Assembly: GCA_900754435.1 (NCBI GenBank)
Contig: CAAECT010000237.1
Location: 1 to 5,233 of the forward strand
DNA from: an uncultured Collinsella sp.
GTDB taxonomy: Bacteria; Actinomycetota; Coriobacteriia; Coriobacteriales; Coriobacteriaceae
DNA length: 5,233 bases
Direction: 5' to 3'
In this document: positions 1 through 5,233 of the stretch, one piece after another
Layout: each line of letters opens with the position of its first letter
Position numbering within the stretch: position 1 is the stretch's first letter
Program-made: the position numbers and the translations under genes
The notes under the pieces: model-generated
What the model saw: the letters and a program-made list of their open reading frames with translations, nothing else
Databases searched by the model: none
What the model was told of the DNA's origin: nothing

Positions 1-101
1 CCGCCGATACGATAGCTCGTATGACGCGCAAGGCGCTCGTCCTCGATCACATCCGTGTCGATCATGCCCGAGAGCGCCATGACGGCGTTAAACAGACCCA
101 T
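1..101 (-). CDS. murB: UDP-N-acetylenolpyruvoylglucosamine reductase (MurB), N-terminal fragment
   Basis: This is the first 33 codons plus two bases of a gene that runs off the left edge. MurB is the cytoplasmic FAD enzyme that reduces UDP-GlcNAc-enolpyruvate to UDP-MurNAc with NADPH. The visible protein starts MGLFNAVMALSGM and reaches HTSYRIGG at residues 27-34, which matches the family's conserved N-terminal 'NTSYRIGG' block just before the FAD-binding domain. The FAD-binding and catalytic parts lie outside the window. The ATG at 101 lies 5 bases after the murC stop. No strong Shine-Dalgarno is visible before it (only an AAGAAAG stretch inside the murC end), so translation may depend on ribosomes finishing murC. 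In-frame ATGs at codons 8 and 13 are alternative starts but have no better ribosome site. The identification rests on one short motif plus the neighbourhood. Confidence 0.8.
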   Translation of the reverse strand, partial: MGLFNAVMALSGMIDTDVIEDERLARHTSYRIG

Positions 102-106
102 TAGAC

Positions 107-1525
107 TTAAGCGTCTTTCTTGGCAGTCAAATACTCGATAAACTCGGGACCGACGGTCGTAACGTCACCAGCACCCATGGTGAGCAGCAGGTCGCCCTCG
201 CCCACCATCTGCTCGAGCTCCTGGTTGAGCTCAAGACGGCTGGAGCAATACACGACCTCCTTGTCAGGATGCTTGGCGCGCACGGTATCGGCGAGCATCT
301 TAGAGGTGACACCCGGAATGGGCATCTCGCCAGCCGAGAACACATCAATCAGCAGCAGTTTATCGGCATTGGCAAATGCATCGGCAAAGTCGTCGCACAG
401 GGCCTGCAGACGCGAATAGCGGTGCGGCTGGAACACGACGTCGACATGCTTGTAGCCCAGCGACGAAGCGGCAGCAAGCGTCGCCTTGATCTCGGTGGGG
501 TGATGGCCGTAATCATCGACCACGGTGATGCCATCGATATCGCCCACGTGGGTAAAGCGACGGCGGACGCCCTCAAAGCTCGAGAGCGCCTTGGCGGCGG
601 CGTCGATGTCAAGGCCCAGGACATGGGCGACGGTGAGCACCGCCGTGGCGTTGAGCATGTTGTGGCGACCGGGATTGCTCTTGATCTCCACAGCGTGCTC
701 AGTGCCGTCCTCAAAGCGAACGATAAAGTCGCTCTGGATGCCCTTGACATCCGGGTGCATGCAGACGATGTCGTTGCTCTCGGCAAAGCCGTAGGAAAGC
801 ACGTGACGACCCGTCGACTTGGCGAGTTCGACCAGATGCGGGTCCTCACCGCAGACGATGACGGTGCCGTCCTCGCCCACCAGGCTCATGAATTTGGCGA
901 AAGTTGCCTCGATCTCCTCGATACCCGAGTAGTGATCGAGGTGGTCGGCCTCGACGTTGGTCACAATGACCACGTTGGGGTTCAGGAACAGGAAGGAGCT
1001 GTCGGACTCGTCGGCCTCGGCGACAAAGTAGTCGCCCGAGCCGTTCTTGCCGTTCGTGTCATAGCCCTCGACGATGCCACCGATCAAGAAGCTCGGATCC
1101 AGACCCATGCGGTCGAGCATGGTGGCGCACATCGAAGACGTGGTGGTCTTGCCATGCGTGCCGGCAACAGCGACGGTGGTGTAGCCGTGGCCCAAAGCAG
1201 AGAGCATCTTAGCACGGGGCCACACGGGAATACCAAGCTCGCGAGCGCGCACGAGTTCAGGGTTGGACTCCGGAATAGCGGTGGAGACAACAACCACGTC
1301 GGGCTTGACCTCGTCGATCGTGGCGGCCTCATGGCCCACATGCACCTTCACACCAGCGCGGGTAAGCTGGCGGATATAACGTGACGTCTTAAGGTCGGAG
1401 CCGGTAACGGCATAACCGCGCTCGTGCAGAACGAGGGCGATGCCGCTCATGCCGGCGCCGCCGATACCGATAAAGTGGGCGCTCTTAAACTCGGGCGCGG
1501 AGGTTGCAGTCTGGGAATCAGCCAT
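107..1525 (-). CDS. murC: UDP-N-acetylmuramate--L-alanine ligase (MurC)
   Basis: MurC is the cytoplasmic ATP-dependent ligase that adds the first stem-peptide residue, usually L-alanine, to UDP-MurNAc. The protein is 472 residues, a normal family length. In order, the sequence shows the N-terminal UDP-binding loop FIGIGGAGMSG (18-28), the ATP P-loop AGTHGKTTT (121-129), EADESDSSF (170-178), TNVEADHLDHY (189-199) in the central domain, NPGRHNMLNA (284-293), and in the C-terminal domain DDYGHHPTEI (337-346), FQPHRYSR (365-372) and MGAGDV (450-455). All hallmark Mur ligase residues that I can check are present, so it should be active. The frame can be opened nine codons earlier at a GTG (1552), but the AAGGAG ribosome site lies inside that extension and points to the ATG at 1525. 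It follows murG after a 97-base gap and ends 5 bases before murB. Confidence 0.97.
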   Translation of the reverse strand: MADSQTATSAPEFKSAHFIGIGGAGMSGIALVLHERGYAVTGSDLKTSRYIRQLTRAGVKVHVGHEAATIDEVKPDVVVVSTAIPESNPELVRARELGIPVWPRAKMLSALGHGYTTVAVAGTHGKTTTSSMCATMLDRMGLDPSFLIGGIVEGYDTNGKNGSGDYFVAEADESDSSFLFLNPNVVIVTNVEADHLDHYSGIEEIEATFAKFMSLVGEDGTVIVCGEDPHLVELAKSTGRHVLSYGFAESNDIVCMHPDVKGIQSDFIVRFEDGTEHAVEIKSNPGRHNMLNATAVLTVAHVLGLDIDAAAKALSSFEGVRRRFTHVGDIDGITVVDDYGHHPTEIKATLAAASSLGYKHVDVVFQPHRYSRLQALCDDFADAFANADKLLLIDVFSAGEMPIPGVTSKMLADTVRAKHPDKEVVYCSSRLELNQELEQMVGEGDLLLTMGAGDVTTVGPEFIEYLTAKKDA

Positions 1526-1622
1526 GTGCTCGTGTACTCCTTGCGTAAACACTGCCTGTAACCCGTTAACTGTACCGCACCTACCGCATCAGCGCGAGGG
1601 CGACCGACGATATCCCGTCTAA
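1526..1622 (-). other. murG-murC intergenic region, 97 bases
   Basis: This is the only real gap between genes in the window. Read on the minus strand it holds a GACG/CGTC pairing with a 6-base loop near the murG end, two copies of TGCGGTA two bases apart, a GTTAAC palindrome, and the murC ribosome site. I see no GC-rich hairpin followed by a T run, so no intrinsic terminator, and no convincing -35/-10 pair. An internal promoter for murC-murB is possible but not shown by the sequence. Confidence 0.5.
1537..1542 (-). promoter_or_regulatory. Ribosome binding site of murC
   Basis: AAGGAG on the minus strand lies 11 bases before the ATG at 1525. It is the best Shine-Dalgarno in the window. It falls inside the alternative GTG-started reading frame (start 1552), so it decides the murC start in favour of the ATG. 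The spacing is slightly long but usable. Confidence 0.75.
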
Positions 1623-2738
1623 CTAACGCAAACCCTCTACCGCATCCGCCAGAAGAGCGGCGGCCCTATCCTGGGCCAGACCACGCGCCGCCTGACGCAT
1701 GGCGTCGCGCGCCGCCGCGTCATCGACCAGGTGCAGCAGTTCATCGGCAAAGGCAGAACCGTCGATATCGGCATCGGCGCAGAGCACGCCGGCCCCAGCG
1801 TCGACCAGATAACGGGCATTGGTGGTTTGGTGGTCGGCCGTCGCATGCGGGTACGGCACGAGCACCGAAGGCACGGCGAGTGCAGCGATCTCGGCCACGC
1901 TCGATGCGCCCGAACGCGAGAGCACCAAATCGGCAGCAGCCAGCATATCGCCCATGTTGTCGATGTAAGGCTGGACGCGGTAACGCTTCGCCTCCTCGGG
2001 CGTCAGCGCCAAAGCGCGCTCGGTCTCCTCAAAGCCGTCGGCACCCGTCGAATGCAACACATAGAGGTTCTTGCGCGAAAGCAGCTCGTTTTTGAGCGAA
2101 GCCACACGCTCGTTGAGGTGCTGGGCGCCAAGTGAACCGCCAAAGACGAGCAGCAGCGTAGCGTCCTCGGGAACGCCAAGTGCCTTGCGGCCGCGAGCGC
2201 GATCGCCCTCGATCACCGAGCGACGTACGGGGTTGCCGGTCATGAGCACGTGGTCAGGGTCACCTTCGCGCTCAAAGACCGAACGCGCTGCCGGCACCGA
2301 GATGCACACGCGGGCGGCGTGGGAGCTCATCATCTTGTTGGCCAGGCCCGGAACAGAGTTCTGCTCATGCAGCAGATACGGAACGCCCGCGCCCTTGCAC
2401 CACCCCAGCAGCGGAACCTCGACATAGGCACCAAAACCAATGGCGGCATCGGGCTTGCCGACCTTTGAGAAATGACTGGCGAGCGCACGCTTGGCTTTGT
2501 TGACACGCCACAGCGAGGTCAGCGCCGTCCAAGGACGGGAGCGGTCGAAGCCCGTGACCGTAATGGGCACAAAATCAAACCCAGCCTCGGGGACCAGACG
2601 ACCCTCGAGCTTGCGCGACTGGCCCACGAACACAACGTGGTGGCCACGGTCACGCAGCTCTTCGGCCAAGGCGAGCGCGGGGTTGATGTGCCCGGCCGTG
2701 CCGCCGGCTGCAATAGCAACGGTCATTTTATCGGTCAT
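1623..2738 (-). CDS. murG: UDP-GlcNAc--undecaprenyl-PP-MurNAc-pentapeptide GlcNAc transferase (MurG)
   Basis: MurG is the peripheral membrane GT-B glycosyltransferase (family GT28) that moves GlcNAc from UDP-GlcNAc onto lipid I, giving lipid II at the cytoplasmic face of the membrane. The protein is 371 residues, as expected. It shows the first glycine loop GGTAGHINPALA (12-23) with the essential His17, the second loop GFGAYVEVP (101-109) followed by HEQNSVPGLANK (124-135), and in the C-terminal UDP-GlcNAc domain GGSLGAQHLNE (200-210), SRSGASSVAEIAAL (274-287) and VPYPHATADHQTTNA (294-308). The TAGH form in place of the GGTGGH of E. coli is common in actinobacterial MurG. The ATG at 2738 is chosen because GAAGGGA stands 5 bases upstream; the frame extends six codons further to a GTG (2756) without such support. 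Its start overlaps the end of ftsW by 11 bases, which suggests translational coupling of the lipid II maker to its user. Confidence 0.97.
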   Translation of the reverse strand: MTDKMTVAIAAGGTAGHINPALALAEELRDRGHHVVFVGQSRKLEGRLVPEAGFDFVPITVTGFDRSRPWTALTSLWRVNKAKRALASHFSKVGKPDAAIGFGAYVEVPLLGWCKGAGVPYLLHEQNSVPGLANKMMSSHAARVCISVPAARSVFEREGDPDHVLMTGNPVRRSVIEGDRARGRKALGVPEDATLLLVFGGSLGAQHLNERVASLKNELLSRKNLYVLHSTGADGFEETERALALTPEEAKRYRVQPYIDNMGDMLAAADLVLSRSGASSVAEIAALAVPSVLVPYPHATADHQTTNARYLVDAGAGVLCADADIDGSAFADELLHLVDDAAARDAMRQAARGLAQDRAAALLADAVEGLR

Positions 2739-4248
2739 GGTAGTCCCTTCGTACACGCGGTCCCTGGTCGTCGGTACGCAGACGCGCCGACGGGTCCGAG
2801 TTCAAATCGATTCGATTATATCCGCCGCCCGCGTTGCGAGGGCTGGGGCGCTGAGGACGACCTTGCGGCGCCGTTCGCTGACGCGGGCGGGCTGCCGGCT
2901 CGGTCGCAGAGCCATCCAGGACGGTAAAACCGTTACGCGAAGATCGCTCGCCGCGCACGTGGGGCACGCCGGCGGTACTCTCATCCATAACGGCAAAGCT
3001 CTCGCGGCGGCGGTCATACTCATCGCGGCGGGCGCTCTCGTACGAAACGCGCAGGATCAACCCGGCAAGCATGAGCGACACAATAATCGACGAACCGCCG
3101 TAGCTAATAAACGGCAACGGTTTGCCCGTCATGGGAAACACGTTGAGGATGCCCAGCGCGTTAATCAAAAACTGCACTGCGAGAATGACCGCGGAGCCAG
3201 ACGCCATAAGCGCGCCCCGGCGATCGGTCGCCTGCTCGGCAATGCGAAACGCCGAGTAGATCAGCATCGCAAACACCAAGAAGAACAGCACGGTTCCGAC
3301 AAAACCGACTTCCTCGCCAATGATGGCCAGGATGTAGTCATTGTGCGCCTCGGGCAGATACGAGTACTTCATGGTTGAGTTGCCGATGCCACGGCCGAAC
3401 AGACCGCCCGAGGCAAAGGCCATAATGGCAAGCGTGGCCTGATAGCCGTCACCATACTCGTCGGCCCAAGGGTTCAAGGCAACCTGAATACGCACCATAC
3501 GGTACGGCTCTGCGACAAGCGCAATCACGATCACGAGAATGCCGAAGATTAGCACGCCGATGATAAATCTGGGGTCGAGACCCGCAAACAACGCCATGCA
3601 CATGAGGGTCAACAGGATGATCAGGACAGTACCGAAATCGGGCTGGATAAAGATCAGAAAGAGCGAAATGCCCAGGTAGATGCCCATCTTGCGAAGGAAT
3701 TCGTTGATGTTGCCACCGGGCGAAAAGAAGCGATCAAGCATGATGGCCGAATACGCAATGGCAAATGGCTTTAAAAACTCGGAAGGCTGGAACTGAATAC
3801 CGGCGATGTTAAGCCAGCGCGTGGCGCCACGGCTGCCGCTGCCCACCAAGAACACCAGAAACAGTAGCCCTATCATGCCTATGAGGAAGATCCTGAGCAC
3901 ATCCTCCCCAAACCAGCTGTCCGGCAAAACGCGCACGATGGCAATCAGCGCCAGAACACCGACCACGGCAAACGCAGCCTGTCGACCCAGAAAAAACGTC
4001 GCTGAGCCATTCTCGTGCAGCGCCTCGACCGAAGACGCCGAGTACACCATCAACAGGCCAAAGCATACCAAGGTAAACAAGCAGGCCATGAATATCAAAC
4101 GGGGGCGCATGATACGGGCGGGAACGCCGGCAATATAGCGTTCGCTAAACGACTGCCCGCCGCGGCTGGAACGCGGTGTGATACGACGTGAGGAAGCACG
4201 GTCCGAGTCGGGCCTCCTCATACCTTGTCGGGGGCTCTCCTCTCTCAC
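2728..4248 (-). CDS. ftsW: Septal peptidoglycan glycosyltransferase FtsW (SEDS family)
   Basis: FtsW is the multi-pass SEDS protein that polymerises lipid II into glycan strands at the division septum, paired with a class B PBP (FtsI type). From the start chosen here it has 506 residues, longer than the roughly 400 of E. coli FtsW. Residues 1-49 are a basic, Ser/Arg-rich cytoplasmic leader. About ten hydrophobic segments follow between 51 and 402. Family marks are FQPSEFLKP (153-161), LPEAHNDYILAIIGEE (298-313) with the presumed catalytic Asp304 (equivalent to the PEAHTD aspartate of E. coli FtsW), and PFISYGGSS (379-387). Residues 403-506 form an Arg/Pro-rich tail predicted to be cytoplasmic and disordered. 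FtsW rather than RodA is favoured by the dcw position and the long tail. The GTG at 4248 has AGGGG 5 bases upstream; the ATG at 4221 (497 residues) is the main alternative. The gene starts 8 bases after murD and overlaps murG by 11. Confidence 0.95.
   Translation of the reverse strand: MREESPRQGMRRPDSDRASSRRITPRSSRGGQSFSERYIAGVPARIMRPRLIFMACLFTLVCFGLLMVYSASSVEALHENGSATFFLGRQAAFAVVGVLALIAIVRVLPDSWFGEDVLRIFLIGMIGLLFLVFLVGSGSRGATRWLNIAGIQFQPSEFLKPFAIAYSAIMLDRFFSPGGNINEFLRKMGIYLGISLFLIFIQPDFGTVLIILLTLMCMALFAGLDPRFIIGVLIFGILVIVIALVAEPYRMVRIQVALNPWADEYGDGYQATLAIMAFASGGLFGRGIGNSTMKYSYLPEAHNDYILAIIGEEVGFVGTVLFFLVFAMLIYSAFRIAEQATDRRGALMASGSAVILAVQFLINALGILNVFPMTGKPLPFISYGGSSIIVSLMLAGLILRVSYESARRDEYDRRRESFAVMDESTAGVPHVRGERSSRNGFTVLDGSATEPAARPRQRTAPQGRPQRPSPRNAGGGYNRIDLNSDPSARLRTDDQGPRVRRDYHDR
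2731..3042 (-). other. FtsW C-terminal cytoplasmic tail, Arg/Pro-rich, low complexity
   Basis: This encodes residues 403-506 of FtsW, after the last membrane segment. It is rich in Arg, Pro, Ser and Gly with no hydrophobic stretch. It contains a short motif twice (SFAVMDES at 417-424 and GFTVLDGS at 440-447) and ends in a charged segment, YNRIDLNSD to the end. In Mycobacterium tuberculosis the basic FtsW tail is known to contact an acidic stretch of the FtsZ tail; a similar role here is inference. Confidence 0.6.
2744..2750 (-). promoter_or_regulatory. Ribosome binding site of murG
   Basis: GAAGGGA lies 5 bases before the murG ATG at 2738, inside the last codons of ftsW. It supports this ATG over the upstream in-frame GTG at 2756 (which it lies within) and over the next ATG four codons downstream. 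Confidence 0.65.
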
Positions 4249-4253
4249 CGCAA

Positions 4254-4258
4254 CCCCT
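4254..4258 (-). promoter_or_regulatory. Ribosome binding site of ftsW, overlapping the murD stop
   Basis: AGGGG lies 5 bases before the GTG at 4248 and shares bases with the TAG stop of murD (4257-4259). This favours the GTG start. The ATG at 4221 has only an AAGG one base away and a GGAG about 15 bases away, both poorly spaced. The arrangement suggests that ribosomes ending murD re-initiate on ftsW. Confidence 0.55.
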
Positions 4259-5233
4259 ATTCCATTTGTGATTTCGCTGCAGCGGCAAGCTGGGCCACGT
4301 AGTCCTTAAACACGCGGCCGCGCTCCTCATAGCCCGAGAACTCATCGAACGAAGAGCAGGCAGGAGAAAGTAAGATCACGTCACCACGGCTCGACAGCGA
4401 ACGGGCGACGTCCACGGCGTCGCGTAGGTCATCCGCCTGGGCGATATCCACATCGCCATCGACATCGGCCTCGTCCATAGCGGCGGTGAAGCGCTCGCGC
4501 GCATCGCCAAAGCAGACGACCGAGCGCACGTTGTCCATAACGACGCGCGCGAAGTCCGTGAGCGGCGTGCCCTTATCGTGGCCGCCGAGCAGCAAGATCA
4601 CGTCGTCATCGGGAAATGCCGTCAGTGCCTTCTCGACCGCATCGGTGTTGGTCGCCTTGGAATCGTTGACGTAGCGCACGCCGTCAATCTCGCCACACGG
4701 CTCCACGCGGTGCTCGAGCGGCTGGAACGAGGCAAGACCGCGGCAGACACCATCGACATCGGCACCGACCGCCAAGGCAGCCGTGGCGGCGCACAGGGCA
4801 TTGATAACATTGTGATGGCCCGAGATCTTGAGCTCGGATGTAGCGATGAGCGGGGTCTCGACGCCCTTCAGGCGCACGACCATCTTGCCGTCGCGCACAA
4901 AGGCGGCATCCTCGCCCTCAGGCTCGTCAAAGGCAACCTTGCAGATGCGACGACCCGGCGTGTAGATGTACTCATCGAACTCGTGAATGCCGGCGTCTTC
5001 GACGTCGACAACCGCCAGATCGTCATCGACCATATTGTCAAACAGTTTGATCTTGGCAAGCGCGTAGTTCTTATGGCTCTTATGCCAGCCCAAGTGGTCG
5101 GGAGTGATGTTGAGCAGCACCGCCACGCGGGGGTGGAGCTCGGTTGTCGTAGCAATCTGATAGCTCGAGAGCTCAGCCACAAACCACTCGTTGTGGGCTC
5201 GGCCGTCAATCTCGTTGACCGGCGGCTCGCCGA
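4257..5233 (-). CDS. murD: UDP-N-acetylmuramoyl-L-alanine--D-glutamate ligase (MurD), 5' end missing
   Basis: MurD is the cytoplasmic Mur ligase that adds D-glutamate to UDP-MurNAc-L-Ala. The frame is open to the right edge, so the visible 324 residues lack the N-terminal UDP-binding domain and the ATP P-loop, about 130-150 residues by comparison with the family. What remains starts at GEPPVNEIDG. It shows FVAELSSYQ (17-25 of the visible part), LNITPDHLGWH (40-50), NYALAK (55-60) with the lysine expected to be carbamylated, GHHNVINALCAA (138-149), the C-terminal domain motif VNDSKATNTDAVEKAL (188-203), LLLGGHDKGTPL (213-224) and LLSPACSSFDEFSGYEERG (287-305). The SKATN and SPACSSFD blocks separate MurD from MurC, MurE and MurF. 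A GTG at 5180 opens a shorter frame, but it sits in the middle of the AELSSYQ block and cannot be the true start. ftsW follows after 8 bases. Confidence 0.95.
   Translation of the reverse strand, partial: GEPPVNEIDGRAHNEWFVAELSSYQIATTTELHPRVAVLLNITPDHLGWHKSHKNYALAKIKLFDNMVDDDLAVVDVEDAGIHEFDEYIYTPGRRICKVAFDEPEGEDAAFVRDGKMVVRLKGVETPLIATSELKISGHHNVINALCAATAALAVGADVDGVCRGLASFQPLEHRVEPCGEIDGVRYVNDSKATNTDAVEKALTAFPDDDVILLLGGHDKGTPLTDFARVVMDNVRSVVCFGDARERFTAAMDEADVDGDVDIAQADDLRDAVDVARSLSSRGDVILLSPACSSFDEFSGYEERGRVFKDYVAQLAAAAKSQME

Noticed and set aside
269..1384. Open frame of 371 codons on the plus strand, opposite murC
   Set aside because: It lies wholly antisense to a well-supported murC, and its protein shows no recognisable domain and is rich in Ala, Val, His, Asp and Gly. 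Long antisense frames of this kind are expected in GC-rich genes.
1526..1552. Nine-codon N-terminal extension of MurC from a GTG at 1552
   Set aside because: The AAGGAG ribosome site lies inside the extension and serves the ATG at 1525; the GTG has no such site before it.
1606..1619. Possible hairpin (GACG, 6-base loop, CGTC) just after murG, considered as a terminator
   Set aside because: The stem is only 4 base pairs and no T run follows on the minus strand, so it cannot be supported as an intrinsic terminator.
1668..1703. GGTAGH in the MurG glycine loop (actual location 2688-2705), considered as a possible inactivating change
   Set aside because: The Ala form is frequent in actinobacterial MurG and the essential His is kept, so it is a lineage marker and not a defect.
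1731..2135. Plus-strand frame of 134 codons opposite murG
   Set aside because: It is a shadow of murG with no ribosome site that I could identify and no protein motif.
2491..3378. Open frame of 295 codons on the plus strand, opposite ftsW and murG
   Set aside because: It crosses two real genes on the other strand, encodes an Arg/His-rich protein without motifs, and reflects the codon bias of the FtsW tail.
3806..4138. Plus-strand frame of 110 codons opposite the N-terminal part of ftsW
   Set aside because: It is antisense to hydrophobic FtsW segments and its Ser/Thr/Arg-rich translation looks like the complement of membrane codons.

Overview
The window is a stretch of a division and cell-wall (dcw) cluster. 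Every gene lies on the minus strand, so transcription runs from right to left: murD (5' end missing) > ftsW > murG > murC > murB (only the first 33 codons). No RNA gene, mobile element, CRISPR array or convincing terminator was seen, and no stretch longer than about 100 bases is without a gene.

Organism: the sequence is moderately GC-rich. MurG carries the GGTAGH form of its first glycine loop, which I know from actinobacterial MurG proteins, and FtsW has a long arginine-rich cytoplasmic tail, as in mycobacteria. With murB directly after murC, a gut actinobacterium of the Coriobacteriia (Collinsella-like) is my best guess. This is inference from motifs and gene order, not from a search.

Layout: positions 5233-4257 hold the middle and C-terminal domains of MurD. 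Eight bases later ftsW begins with a GTG (4248) whose AGGGG ribosome site overlaps the murD stop. The ftsW stop overlaps the murG start by 11 bases. After murG comes the only real gap, 97 bases (1526-1622), with a clear ribosome site for murC (start at 1525) and no recognisable promoter or terminator. murC ends 5 bases before murB.

How the genes work together: MurB and MurC act early in the cytoplasmic route (UDP-MurNAc formation, then addition of the first amino acid), and MurD adds D-glutamate. MurG turns lipid I into lipid II at the inner face of the membrane. FtsW polymerises lipid II into glycan strands at the septum with its partner class B PBP. The tight spacing and overlaps suggest co-transcription and translational coupling. 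The enzymes look intact and ordinary. The least ordinary part is the FtsW cytoplasmic tail, which carries a short motif twice. I saw no sign of a new biological system here.
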